DNA of 64,000 bases from an uncultured Clostridia bacterium (lineage in GTDB: Bacteria; Bacillota; Clostridia; TANB77; UBA1234). The stretch spans positions 1-64,000 of the forward strand of contig CAKPEV010000005.1 of the NCBI GenBank assembly GCA_934149405.1, given 5' to 3'. Below, one piece after another: positions 36,716-45,644 of the stretch (positions are counted from its first letter, which is position 1; every line of letters starts with the position of its first letter). The translations under genes and the position numbers were made by a program. A model generated the notes under the pieces. The model saw only the letters and a program-made list of their open reading frames with translations. It was not told the origin of the DNA and searched no databases.

Positions 36716-37483
36716 CTAATTGAAAAAATCATAAAAATTTCTAAATTCATATCCTTTATTTTTTAAATACTCGATAGAAGTCTTTAAAACTTCATTTGTA
36801 TTATTAACATCACCTGTATCGTGCATTAAAACAACAAGAGACGTTTTATTTTTAGAGCTTTTAATTAAGTTATTAATAAGCTGATTGTTTGAACATTTTG
36901 TCTCAGAATCTTTGTTTAAGCAATTCCAATCAACGTATACATAGTCTAATTCTTTTAAAGCAAGCAATCCTTTTTCCTTTTGTGCTTTATATTTATTGGT
37001 CATATATCCTTCTGGAAATCTAAAAACGTGTGAACAATAATCTTTTATTCCTAATGCTTCCGAAATTGCCTCATCTGTTGATGTAATTTCATTTATAAAG
37101 CTTTCTGTGCTTTGATATATCTTATTATTGTTGTGAGAATATGTATGATTAGCTATATAATGTCCAGAGTCGTAAGCTCTTTTTACTAATTCAGGATGTT
37201 CCTTTACGTGTTTTCCGACGACAAAGAATGTTGCTGGAATTTCTTCTTCGTCTAAAATATCTAATATTTTAGGCGTCATTTTTTCTGTTGGACCATCGTC
37301 GAAAGTTAAATATGCAATCTTATAATTTGAGTTTAAAAGAATTTGCAAGTCGTTTTCAGATGTTATAGTTATAGCGGTTTCTAAAGTTTTATTTTTTGAA
37401 AGCGAGAAACATCCAATTATAGAAAGAATGATAAATAAAGAAAAAAGAAGTATGTTCTTTTTAGTAACAATAAAGACATTCAT
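36716..37483 (-). CDS. Membrane-anchored polysaccharide deacetylase
   Basis: Carbohydrate esterase 4 family, expected to remove acetyl groups from peptidoglycan or another wall glycan outside the cell. The 255 residues begin with an uncleaved signal anchor (residues 10-27). Motif 1 YLTFDDGPTEKMTPKILDIL (near 56-75) supplies the catalytic base and a metal Asp, ANHTYSH (near 115) supplies the two metal His, and RFPEGYMTNK (near 155) is motif 3. The C-terminal VVLMHDTGDVNNT completes motif 5. All the catalytic residues appear present. On the minus strand AAGGAAG precedes the ATG. It is a single gene. Confidence 0.93.
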   Translation of the reverse strand: MNVFIVTKKNILLFSLFIILSIIGCFSLSKNKTLETAITITSENDLQILLNSNYKIAYLTFDDGPTEKMTPKILDILDEEEIPATFFVVGKHVKEHPELVKRAYDSGHYIANHTYSHNNNKIYQSTESFINEITSTDEAISEALGIKDYCSHVFRFPEGYMTNKYKAQKEKGLLALKELDYVYVDWNCLNKDSETKCSNNQLINNLIKSSKNKTSLVVLMHDTGDVNNTNEVLKTSIEYLKNKGYEFRNFYDFFN

Positions 37484-37602
37484 AAAACCACTTCCTTAAT
37501 AATTGTTTATAGAATTACTTTATGAAAAATAGATTTAAAATATTCATTTAAAACTTGCTTTAGAGAAAAGCAATGTTAAAATTATTATAAAGGAGACTAA
37601 AG

Positions 37603-38760
37603 ATGAAATTAAATTATTTTGATAAATATAGTTTAGATACAGATGAGATAAAGGAAAAACTTGAGATAATTTCAAAATGTAATGAAGAGAATGCTTCGTA
37701 CATAACATATATGTTAAATAACGCTTTAGAATATTTATATTCTAAGGTTCAATTGAATGTAGAGAATATGACTGCTGGAATTACAGATGATTTACAAGAG
37801 GTTAATACAATCATTATTTTTGATATGATTGAGGAAAATGAAATTCCAAGTTGGATAGTTAAAAGTTATCAAAAGGCAAATTTAATTATAATCGGAAATT
37901 ATGTTACGAAGTGCATTAACGATAAAGTTACTTTTATAAATGTTGAAGAACTGGCTAAAATACGAAGAGTGCTAGAAGGAGAGCAAAACATTTTGATTGG
38001 TTTTAATGTTTCTAAAATTGACTTTACGAAATATTATTATAGTAGAATGCGTAGTTACTTTTTAAACGTTGTTGATGCATTGGATAAGGTCTCTATGAAT
38101 GAATTGAAAGAGGACACAGAATTGGTATGCAAAAACATCTTGATAAACGATGATAATTTCGAAAGCAAAAAGAATGTGCCGATTGAAAAAATTGAATTTA
38201 AAGCTATGATGAATATGTATAAAGAAATAGTAAAATTGAAAAGCGAAAACATCATCAATAAAGCATTTTATGTTCATGATGATGAAGTGCTGCAAGAAGA
38301 TGAAAAAATGGCTTTAAATCAAATCTCGTTGTTAATAAAAGTATTTAACATAGAAGATGAAAAAGAAAAGCTATCATTTGTATATGATACATTTTGCGAA
38401 AATATGATGGAAGAAATATCAAGATTGAATTATTGCTATTTTATTAATAATAAATGTATAAAAATGAGATATACTAGTGGATTCCCAAACTCAAAAGAAA
38501 ATGGCTGTTGTTCAAATACATACATGGACAAAAGAAAAGATTGCAGATACTTAAAAGATGATCATTCTTGTGCAATTTGTTCAATTTCATGTAGAGTATT
38601 TACATGTTTATATTTGCAAGAGAGAGGAATAGATCATTCACTATGGCAATATCCTATAATTGATTGTACTTTAAATAAACTTTCGAGAGCTAAGATAATA
38701 CATAATTTTTTTACACCAAAAGAAAAAATTATGCAAAAGTTACACTATAAATTAAAATAA
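37603..38760 (+). CDS. Unknown protein with a Cys-rich C-terminal domain
   Basis: I cannot name this 385-residue soluble protein. The first 270 residues are charged and helical with no motif I recognise; one stretch (IIIFDMIEENEIP, then LIIIGNYVTKCI) looks like alternating strands. Residues about 280-365 hold ten cysteines: YCYF, NKC, GCC, KDC, HSCAIC, ISC, FTC and IDC, with GIDHSLWQYPIID between the last two. That spacing suggests a zinc or iron-sulfur site. AAGGAG precedes ATG, and the gene ends before a terminator hairpin at 38812. It is probably a single-gene unit. Function unknown. Confidence 0.75.
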   Translation: MKLNYFDKYSLDTDEIKEKLEIISKCNEENASYITYMLNNALEYLYSKVQLNVENMTAGITDDLQEVNTIIIFDMIEENEIPSWIVKSYQKANLIIIGNYVTKCINDKVTFINVEELAKIRRVLEGEQNILIGFNVSKIDFTKYYYSRMRSYFLNVVDALDKVSMNELKEDTELVCKNILINDDNFESKKNVPIEKIEFKAMMNMYKEIVKLKSENIINKAFYVHDDEVLQEDEKMALNQISLLIKVFNIEDEKEKLSFVYDTFCENMMEEISRLNYCYFINNKCIKMRYTSGFPNSKENGCCSNTYMDKRKDCRYLKDDHSCAICSISCRVFTCLYLQERGIDHSLWQYPIIDCTLNKLSRAKIIHNFFTPKEKIMQKLHYKLK

Positions 38761-38811
38761 GATTGTTTTGGAAAGAGTAGATTATTAATTAAATAAAGAT
38801 ATGTAATGTAT

Positions 38812-38856
38812 AAAAATCCCTCTAAACGAATAAGAATGCTTTAGGAGGGATTTTTT
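38812..38856 (+). terminator. Terminator hairpin overlapping the ribosome site of the next gene
   Basis: AAAAATCCCTCTAAA pairs (one bulge) with TTTAGGAGGGATTTTTT, ending at the base before the next ATG (38857). The 3' arm contains GGAGGG (38844-38849), the only Shine-Dalgarno of the following carboxypeptidase gene, so the stem that would end the upstream transcript would also hide that site. Confidence 0.75.
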
Positions 38857-40080
38857 ATGAAAAAAATATTCTTATTTACAAGTTTAATTATATTAATTTT
38901 GCCATGCCTAGCCTTTGCCAATATTGAAGAATATAATAGTATACCAGTATGGTCAAATACACTTGAAACATTTGCACAAATTCAAAATAAAACAACATTA
39001 GATTTAGATTCTGAATCGGCTATTTTAATGGACGAAACAACAGGAACAATATTATATACAAAAAATGAACATAAAAAATTAAGACCTGCCAGTGTTACAA
39101 AGGTGATGACAATTTTATTAACGATGGAAGCGCTTGAAAGGGGAGATATAAGTCTAGAAGATAGGGTGCCTTGCAGTGAGAAGGCGAGAAAAATGGGAGG
39201 TTCACAAATTTGGCTTAATGAAAATGAAAGATTAACCGTAAATGAAATGCTAAAAGCTATATGTGTTGTCTCTGCCAATGATTGTACTGTAGCAATGGCA
39301 GAGTTTCTGGCGGGTAGCGAAGAAGCATTTGTAACAAAAATGAACGAAAGAGCAAAAGAACTTGGAATGAACGACACCACATTTAAAAATTCGCATGGAA
39401 TAGATGAAGATGGACATTTAACATCAGCATATGATATTGCAATAATGAGCAGAGAACTTAGTAAGAACCATCCAAAAATTCATGAGTACACAACAATATG
39501 GATGGATACATTAAGAGATGGCAAATCTCAACTTGTAAATACGAATAAATTAGTGAGATTTTATTCTGGCTGTACAGGATTAAAAACAGGTTCAACATCA
39601 ATCGCAGGATTTAACTTGTCTGCAACCGCTACTAGAAATGATTTAAAACTAATAGCAGTTGTTGTTCATGCAACAACAGGTCAAAATAGATTTGAAGATG
39701 CAAAGAAAGTTTTAGATTTCGGCTTTGCAAACTTCATTAATAAAATTATATTGCCAAAAGATGAAGTTATTGAAAAAGTAAAGGTTGAAAAAGGCAATAT
39801 CGAAGAAGTCGATGTAACTATTGAAAATGATATTTCAACTTTGCTTACAAAGGGAGAGGAAAAAGGGCTAAGAATTGAGAAAATATATAATAAAAAGATA
39901 GTGGCTCCTTTAGCTTATAGAGAAAAAGTTGGAGTGGTAAATTGCTATTTAAATGATGAACTGATAAAGAGCGAAGAGATTGTAGTAAATCAAGAGGTTA
40001 AGAGAAAAAACTTTGGAAACTATTTAAATGAACTTTTAATATTTTCTTATACTCTTGGAAGAGATGGTATAAACCAATAA
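38857..40080 (+). CDS. D-alanyl-D-alanine carboxypeptidase (penicillin-binding protein 5/DacF type)
   Basis: Trims the terminal D-Ala from peptidoglycan stem peptides outside the membrane. The 407 residues start with a signal peptide ending near FAN. The serine-protease-like motifs are all present: SVTK with Ser79, SANDC (near 142), and KTGSTS (near 246). A C-terminal PBP5-like beta domain follows (residues 300-375), then an amphipathic end. In spore formers this class includes DacF and DacB; I cannot choose between them. Its ribosome site lies inside a hairpin (38812-38856), so translation may depend on how the RNA starts or folds. A terminator begins one base after the stop. Confidence 0.93.
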   Translation: MKKIFLFTSLIILILPCLAFANIEEYNSIPVWSNTLETFAQIQNKTTLDLDSESAILMDETTGTILYTKNEHKKLRPASVTKVMTILLTMEALERGDISLEDRVPCSEKARKMGGSQIWLNENERLTVNEMLKAICVVSANDCTVAMAEFLAGSEEAFVTKMNERAKELGMNDTTFKNSHGIDEDGHLTSAYDIAIMSRELSKNHPKIHEYTTIWMDTLRDGKSQLVNTNKLVRFYSGCTGLKTGSTSIAGFNLSATATRNDLKLIAVVVHATTGQNRFEDAKKVLDFGFANFINKIILPKDEVIEKVKVEKGNIEEVDVTIENDISTLLTKGEEKGLRIEKIYNKKIVAPLAYREKVGVVNCYLNDELIKSEEIVVNQEVKRKNFGNYLNELLIFSYTLGRDGINQ

Positions 40081-40118
40081 AATAAAGCGGCATCTTTTTT
40101 AGATGCCGCTTTATTTTA
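40081..40118. terminator. Bidirectional terminator after the carboxypeptidase gene
   Basis: Perfect 15-bp stem AATAAAGCGGCATCT / AGATGCCGCTTTATT, with T's or A's on either side; it overlaps the stop codon of the minus-strand gene at 40116. Confidence 0.9.
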
Positions 40119-40541
40119 TTTTACTTCTTCTGTAACATTTTCTTTATTATCGGTTTTAGAAAGTTTAGTATTTATTTCAGTTGTATTTCTACAAATTAAT
40201 AATAAAACTAAACTGAATTCATAAACCAATCTTACAACTAGGTTTCCTAGAACTAGAGAACCTATAAATGCAATGAAACTTTGACCTATGTAACCAAAAG
40301 ACGAAAGTGTTATGAACAAAGCACAGATTAGATATAAAATCTTAAGTAAATTTTCTATCAACATTTTTTTAAATGTTAAGAAATCATACATCCAACCCCA
40401 AAACTTTTTAAACTTTCCTTCTTTTGATTTGCTTAAGAATGTGAAGTGCAAAGCGATTGCACCACATACAGCAAGTACTGCCGAAATTATCATCCAAATT
40501 CCCAAACCAGTAGAATGTGATGAATATGCATCATATGGCAT
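40116..40541 (-). CDS. Small membrane protein of unknown function
   Basis: A 141-residue protein with four hydrophobic segments: WMIISAVLAVCGAIALHF, LLKILYLICALFITLSSFG, FIAFIGSLVLGNLVVRLVY and FSLVLLLICR. The tail is charged and ends with repeated Lys/Glu. The arrangement resembles DUF4282-type proteins, but I am not sure. On the minus strand AAGGGGGG lies before the ATG. It is transcribed divergently from the Tad-like cluster. Confidence 0.7.
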   Translation of the reverse strand: MPYDAYSSHSTGLGIWMIISAVLAVCGAIALHFTFLSKSKEGKFKKFWGWMYDFLTFKKMLIENLLKILYLICALFITLSSFGYIGQSFIAFIGSLVLGNLVVRLVYEFSLVLLLICRNTTEINTKLSKTDNKENVTEEVK

Positions 40542-40662
40542 TTCAAAATCCCCCCTTTCGAATAAAATTTTATCATTAGGTTAATAAAAAAGCAATGTGA
40601 AAATTTAATATTACAAAATCATTACAAAGGTATTACATTTGTGTTAAAATTTTTTGCATTTA

Positions 40663-40691
40663 TTGAATTGAGAGTACCTCTATGCTAAACT
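40663..40691 (+). promoter_or_regulatory. Candidate promoter of the Tad-like cluster
   Basis: TTGAAT (40663-40668), 17 bases, then TAAACT (40686-40691) with an extended TG at 40683-40684; 43 bases before the first gene. Confidence 0.45.
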
Positions 40692-40733
40692 TTATATAAG
40701 TGAAAGAATGAGAAAAAGAGGAGAGGATATATT

Positions 40734-41987
40734 ATGATGATGGGTCCAACTAAGAAAAAAGTCATTGCGACAGGTATTATAGCTTTTACAATCCCAGTTG
40801 TATTAGGCAGTGTTGCTTTTATGCAATATAATAAGAAAAAAGAGGCTGAAATAGCAGAATTAAAGAGAAAAAGCGAAACAACTAAAGGATATGTGTTTGC
40901 AGATAATTTGTTAGAAGGAGACATTATTGCTGCAAGTGATCTTTTACTTGTCGATATAAAAGGAGAGAGTGCACCGATTGATTCATTCTCAGGAAGTAGA
41001 GATGAAATCGTTGGAAGAAGATTAAGAATTAATGCAGAAAAGAGGACAATTGTTACAGAGTCAATGCTTATGGATGAAGTTGACATACATCCTGAATTGA
41101 GTGAAAGACTACAAGAATTCAATATGCTTCTTTTACCTAGCGACTTAAATCAAGGTGACTATGTAGATATAAGAATTACTTTCCCAAGTGGAGAAAATTA
41201 TGTTGTTGTAGCTGGAAAAGAAGTTAAAAAATTAGGAACTACTGTTGATTCAAATACAATATTCTTACAATTAGATGAAGAAGAAATTGTAAGAACAACA
41301 GCAGCAATATTAGAGTCATATATGTCTGATGGAATTAAAGTATATGTTACAAAATATGTAGAACCATCTGCACAATTATATAAGTCAGAGAGAATTGACT
41401 TTGTTAAAAAGTTTGAAGATACATTAAACAGATTGTATGCTGAAAGAGAAGCTTTACTAAGTGGAGATAATGCTGATGTAGAGAAATATATTGCATTATA
41501 TGGAAAGAATGAAGAGGATGCTGAAGCAATAAGAAGAGCTGTAGAAACAAGAGAAAACGTATTTACAGAAGAAGACATAACAAATGCGGAAATAGCATCA
41601 ATTATAGGATTGACAGAAAAACAAACAGCGGATATTAGAACTGCATTAGCTAAAAACGATACAAATGTTTTAAACATGTATAATGATAAACTAGTAAGAA
41701 CAAGAGTAGATATGAAAGAAACATACCCTGTAAGAGAAAACATAGCAGTTGCTATAGCAGAAAACCCAAATATATTGAATGACTTAAAAGCAAGATATAA
41801 TATTGAAGATTTAATGACTAAGAGAGCAAGAATTCAAACGTTTGCAGCGTACAAGCTAAACGAAGAAACAGGAGAGATTGAAACAACAGAGGCTTTGAAC
41901 AATATCCAGACAAACTTAAACAAAGAAATTGAGCTACAAAAATCAGAAAGAAAAGAATATCTTCAAGCATTGCTTTTAGATGAATAA
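40734..41987 (+). CDS. CpaB-like protein with SAF domain (Tad-like cluster gene 1)
   Basis: A 417-residue protein with a single N-terminal membrane helix (residues 10-30) and then a SAF-type domain: GYVFADNLLEGDIIAASDLL, VGRRLRINAEKRTIVTESML and LPSDLNQGDYVDIRITFPSG. In Tad and type IV pilus loci such CpaB/RcpC proteins sit at the outer face of the membrane and are thought to guide the pilus. Unlike typical CpaB, there is an extra helical region of about 250 residues with many Glu/Arg (such as NRLYAEREALLSGDNADVEK). GAGGAGAGG precedes ATG. A hairpin at 41998-42028 separates it from the next gene. Confidence 0.7.
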   Translation: MMMGPTKKKVIATGIIAFTIPVVLGSVAFMQYNKKKEAEIAELKRKSETTKGYVFADNLLEGDIIAASDLLLVDIKGESAPIDSFSGSRDEIVGRRLRINAEKRTIVTESMLMDEVDIHPELSERLQEFNMLLLPSDLNQGDYVDIRITFPSGENYVVVAGKEVKKLGTTVDSNTIFLQLDEEEIVRTTAAILESYMSDGIKVYVTKYVEPSAQLYKSERIDFVKKFEDTLNRLYAEREALLSGDNADVEKYIALYGKNEEDAEAIRRAVETRENVFTEEDITNAEIASIIGLTEKQTADIRTALAKNDTNVLNMYNDKLVRTRVDMKETYPVRENIAVAIAENPNILNDLKARYNIEDLMTKRARIQTFAAYKLNEETGEIETTEALNNIQTNLNKEIELQKSERKEYLQALLLDE

Positions 41988-41997
41988 AAATGAAAAG

Positions 41998-42028
41998 TGC
42001 ATAAGAGGAAACAAATTCCTCTTATGCA
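41998..42028 (+). other. Intercistronic hairpin without T tract
   Basis: Perfect 13-bp stem TGCATAAGAGGAA / TTCCTCTTATGCA with a five-base loop. It lacks a T run, so it is more likely an RNA processing or stability element than a full terminator. A TATAAT lies downstream at 42063-42068, just before the next ribosome site. Confidence 0.6.
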
Positions 42029-42083
42029 GATTTATGTAATTAGATTAGTGTGTTTTATCTATTATAATTAGGAGGAAAACAAT

Positions 42084-42827
42084 ATGAGATGTATTGGATT
42101 TATTGGAAAAACTAATAAGACAGAAATTGTGCAATATGTTGCAAAGATTATAAACTCGCTTGGAAATAAAGTTATGGTTATTGATGCTACAATGTCACAA
42201 AAAACAAGATATACTGTACCTACAATTGTTGGTACTGAGACGCAAAGCCAATATGTTGTTCAATATGATGGAATTGAGGTCGCAGTCGGTTTTGGAAATA
42301 TGTTAGAACTAAAAAAATATCTTTTATCAAAAGGCGAGGATTTTAACGAGTATGATTACATATTAGTTGATACTGATATGGAAGAGATGATAGAAGAGTA
42401 TGATTTAAAAAGTGCTAATAATCTATTTTTTGTTTCATCATATGACAAGTATGATGTAATAAAAGGTATAGAATTACTTAGATTTATTTGCGCTTCTAAG
42501 AGAAGAGCAGATCCAGAAGGCACTTTATTTATTGAAAAGGTACTTTATTATAGCGAAATCAATTCTGCAGATGGTAGATATATAGATAGATTATCAGATA
42601 ATCTACCAATTGAATGGGATTATACAACTATAAATTATCCTTATGACCAAGGAGATTTGTCAGTTAATATTCAAAATCAATATGCCGCAAAACTTGATTT
42701 GAGATTTTTAACTAAAGCATATAAGGAAGCCTTAGTCACAACGGTAAAGATGATAACGGGAGAACAAGAAGGTTCGCTTAGAAAAGTCATAAAAAATATT
42801 GAAAGAAATGCTAGATTTTCAGCATAG
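42084..42827 (+). CDS. TadZ/MinD-like protein with altered P-loop, first copy (cluster gene 2)
   Basis: A 247-residue alpha-beta protein that looks like the ParA/MinD fold used by TadZ/CpaE to position a pilus. It begins MRCIGFIGKTNKTEIVQ, where a deviant Walker A would be (GKT kept, but not KGGxGKT), then VMVIDATMSQKTRY (strand 2), and YDYILVDTDMEEM (Walker B position) near residue 90. AGGAGG precedes ATG. The next gene encodes a second protein of the same type. Both have lost the standard nucleotide-binding loop, as is known for atypical TadZ proteins. Assignment rests on fold pattern and context. Confidence 0.6.
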   Translation: MRCIGFIGKTNKTEIVQYVAKIINSLGNKVMVIDATMSQKTRYTVPTIVGTETQSQYVVQYDGIEVAVGFGNMLELKKYLLSKGEDFNEYDYILVDTDMEEMIEEYDLKSANNLFFVSSYDKYDVIKGIELLRFICASKRRADPEGTLFIEKVLYYSEINSADGRYIDRLSDNLPIEWDYTTINYPYDQGDLSVNIQNQYAAKLDLRFLTKAYKEALVTTVKMITGEQEGSLRKVIKNIERNARFSA

Positions 42828-42843
42828 AAAGGGGAGAGAGTAA

Positions 42844-43674
42844 ATGCCAATAGTATCTTTTTGGAGTCCAGAAAATTCTTCACAATTGTCAACGACTGCT
42901 GCAGCAGTTGCGGTTTCTGCAATGATACCTACAAAATGTCATTACAAATCAATTGTAACGCAAACACATTATTCGGATATGTCATTAGAATCTTCATTTT
43001 TTAATATGGACAAGCTAGGAAATAAAGGAAGCTTAGATATAGCAGACGTTGGAGTTGATGCACTAGACAGATTATTAAGAAGTAATAAACTTACTCCTGA
43101 AAATATTTCGAATTATGCTAAACCAATTGCAAAAGGAAGATTGGAATTATTATATGGAACATTTAAAAATGACCTTGATTCATATTCAAGGATTTTGGAA
43201 ACTTTTCCATTGATTTTAGATTATGCAAGTCAATTTTATGATATTGTTTTGGTTGATTTAAATAAAGGGTATGATAGTCCAGAAGTAAATCAAATATTGC
43301 AAAAATCTGATTTGATAGTGTTATCAATGAGTCAAAATTTTCAAATATTAAAGAAAATATTTAAGAGCATGGAAACACTTAAGATATTGCAAGAAAAACC
43401 AATTATTCCTGTACTAGGAAGATATGATAGATTCTCTAAATATAGTGAAAGAAATATTGCGAGAAATTTATTTAATTACAAGAAGAAAATTTATACACTT
43501 CCTTACAACACTCAATTTTTTGACGCTTGCAATGAAGGAAGAGCAATGAATTTCTTTGTTGAGAATATTCGTGCTGACATAGGGACAGACAGAAATGGAT
43601 ATTTTATATCGGAAGTTTCTGCATTAACAGATGCAATTCTAGAAAGTATAAAACCAAAACTAACAGATAGGTAA
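42844..43674 (+). CDS. TadZ/MinD-like protein without P-loop, second copy (cluster gene 3)
   Basis: A 276-residue protein that starts PIVSFWSPENSSQLSTTAAA, where a P-loop would be expected, but with no GKT/S. The later parts keep the MinD-like layout: FYDIVLVDLNKGYDSPEV (Walker B position, near 138), DLIVLSMSQNFQILKKI and KPIIPVLGRYDRFSKYS, a pattern seen in CpaE/TadZ. It lies 16 bases behind gene 2 with GGGGAGAG as ribosome site. A pair of such degenerate proteins side by side may form a heterodimer; that is inference. Confidence 0.6.
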   Translation: MPIVSFWSPENSSQLSTTAAAVAVSAMIPTKCHYKSIVTQTHYSDMSLESSFFNMDKLGNKGSLDIADVGVDALDRLLRSNKLTPENISNYAKPIAKGRLELLYGTFKNDLDSYSRILETFPLILDYASQFYDIVLVDLNKGYDSPEVNQILQKSDLIVLSMSQNFQILKKIFKSMETLKILQEKPIIPVLGRYDRFSKYSERNIARNLFNYKKKIYTLPYNTQFFDACNEGRAMNFFVENIRADIGTDRNGYFISEVSALTDAILESIKPKLTDR

Positions 43675-43709
43675 GGCATTTTGTAAAAATAGAGAGGTGG
43701 AGAAGCCCA

Positions 43710-45608
43710 ATGATTTTAAACTATGCTTTGATCGCTGCTTTGATAATAGGTCTTTTAGTGTTCATATTATATTTGTTTAAGAAAACCGATTCGACAGCGG
43801 TACTAAGAGTAAACAAGGATGGTAGAACATACAACGTTGAACAAATGACTAGGTTTATCAAAGACAGAATGGATGAGATAACTCGTACAAATCTTTATGA
43901 TATTGGTTTATCAGAAGAGGAAATGAGAAGAAGAAAAAATAAAAAGTATGAGTTAAAAAAAGCTTTAAAAGGTTGTACATATGGAGATGTCAATGATAAA
44001 AAATATGTAAAAGAATTGATATTCGACTTGCTTCATAGAGAGTATGGAGTAAATCAAGTTAATATTACAAATGCTATTGATTTTGATAATATCGATAAGC
44101 TAACAACACAAGACAAATTTGATATACTTTTATATATGTACAAACAACAATATGGCTATAATGCTCTTAGTGAGTTAATAAAAAAATATAATCTAGATGA
44201 ACTAAAAAAAGTATATGGTTCAACAATTGCATCATATGTTATAACTCCTGAAGAAATTGATGAGATATTCCAAAAAGAGTATGAGTATTTGTCTTTTGAA
44301 GACAGACTAAATATTCTTTCGCAAAGAATATATCAAAATTATAAAGGTTATAGTGTAATAGATGAAGTTCGAGATATGAACATTGATGGTGTTTCTGGTG
44401 GTGTTTCTGGTCTTCCAGAGTCATTTATGTATCAAGTTGGACAACTAGGAGATTTTATAAAACAAACAAATGAAAGAACAATTCCTAAAGCTTATGATAG
44501 CGTATGGATATTCTATCATGGTAAATCAATTAGACTTGCTTGTCTTTCATTTGGTTCTTTCGCAGAGCTAAGAAGAGTATGTCAAAACATTTATAAATAT
44601 AACAATCCAGGTCAGTTATCTGATACAAACGGTTATAAGATAAATGAAATGAAAGATGGTTCACGTGTCGTTGTTTTAAGACCAAGTATGTCAGAATCTT
44701 GGGCATTCTTCGTAAGAAAGTTCGATACGCCAAATGCAGTATTAGAAAACTTAGTAAGACAACCAGGAAGAGAACCAGTAATAGAGCTATTAAAATTCTT
44801 GGTAAAAGGTGCAAGAGTTACTGCTCTTACTGGTGAGCAAGGTTGTGGTAAAACAACAATGTTACTTGCAATGATAAAATATATTTATACAACGTTAAAC
44901 ATAAGAGTTCAAGAGACAGCATTCGAGTTGCACTTAAGAAAAGTTTATCCAGATAGAAACATATTAACACTTAGAGAAACAGAAACAGTTTCAGGACAAG
45001 AAGGTTTGGACGTTCAAAAGAAAACAGATGGTGCGGTTAACATCCTAGGAGAGGTTGCAACAGATGGAGTTGCTGCTTGGATGATTCAGATGGCACAGGT
45101 TGCATCTAAATTTACAATGTTTACTCACCATGCTAAAACATTTGATAACTTAATACTTTCACTTCGTAACTCACTATTAAAAGTTGGTATGTTCCATAAC
45201 GAAAAAGTAGCAGAGATACAGGTTGTTGGAGTATTAAACTTTGAAGTTCACCTAAAGAAATCTTATTCTGGTGACAGATTTATTGAAAGAATAACAGAAT
45301 GTATTCCAGTAAAACCAAAGAATACATATAATCGTGATTATAAGAACGAGCCTACCATGGAAGGCAAGATGGACAAGTTCATGGATAACGCAACAGATTA
45401 CTTTACAAAGATAACAGAAACAGAAACATACAAAGCAGTTAATATAGTAGAGTATGTTGATGGCGAATATGTAATAAGAAATCCAATTTCTCAAGAAAAC
45501 ATTGAAGCTATGAGAGAAAATATGTCAGAGGAAGACCAAGTAGCATTTGATGAATTCTGCAATGATTATTTTAGCGGTGTAGGATCAACAAGAAGAATAG
45601 TGGAATAA
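43710..45608 (+). CDS. TadA/CpaF-like secretion ATPase with N-terminal membrane anchor (cluster gene 4)
   Basis: The presumed motor. Of 632 residues, the C-terminal half is a type II/IV secretion ATPase: Walker A GEQGCGKTT at residues 375-383, the Asp-box region with TAFELHLRKVYPDRNI, the Walker B position NILGEVATDG with Glu, and the His-box with FTHHAKTFDNLILSLRNSL, which equals the TadA 'TTIHANS...AL.RL' region. The N-terminal 250 residues match nothing I know, and residues 2-24 are a hydrophobic stretch followed by Lys, a likely membrane anchor; TadA proteins are normally soluble. GAGAGGTGG precedes ATG. Divergent but clearly of this superfamily. Confidence 0.75.
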   Translation: MILNYALIAALIIGLLVFILYLFKKTDSTAVLRVNKDGRTYNVEQMTRFIKDRMDEITRTNLYDIGLSEEEMRRRKNKKYELKKALKGCTYGDVNDKKYVKELIFDLLHREYGVNQVNITNAIDFDNIDKLTTQDKFDILLYMYKQQYGYNALSELIKKYNLDELKKVYGSTIASYVITPEEIDEIFQKEYEYLSFEDRLNILSQRIYQNYKGYSVIDEVRDMNIDGVSGGVSGLPESFMYQVGQLGDFIKQTNERTIPKAYDSVWIFYHGKSIRLACLSFGSFAELRRVCQNIYKYNNPGQLSDTNGYKINEMKDGSRVVVLRPSMSESWAFFVRKFDTPNAVLENLVRQPGREPVIELLKFLVKGARVTALTGEQGCGKTTMLLAMIKYIYTTLNIRVQETAFELHLRKVYPDRNILTLRETETVSGQEGLDVQKKTDGAVNILGEVATDGVAAWMIQMAQVASKFTMFTHHAKTFDNLILSLRNSLLKVGMFHNEKVAEIQVVGVLNFEVHLKKSYSGDRFIERITECIPVKPKNTYNRDYKNEPTMEGKMDKFMDNATDYFTKITETETYKAVNIVEYVDGEYVIRNPISQENIEAMRENMSEEDQVAFDEFCNDYFSGVGSTRRIVE

Positions 45609-45644
45609 TTAACACAGAAGAATTTGAGAAAAGGAGGATTATTG

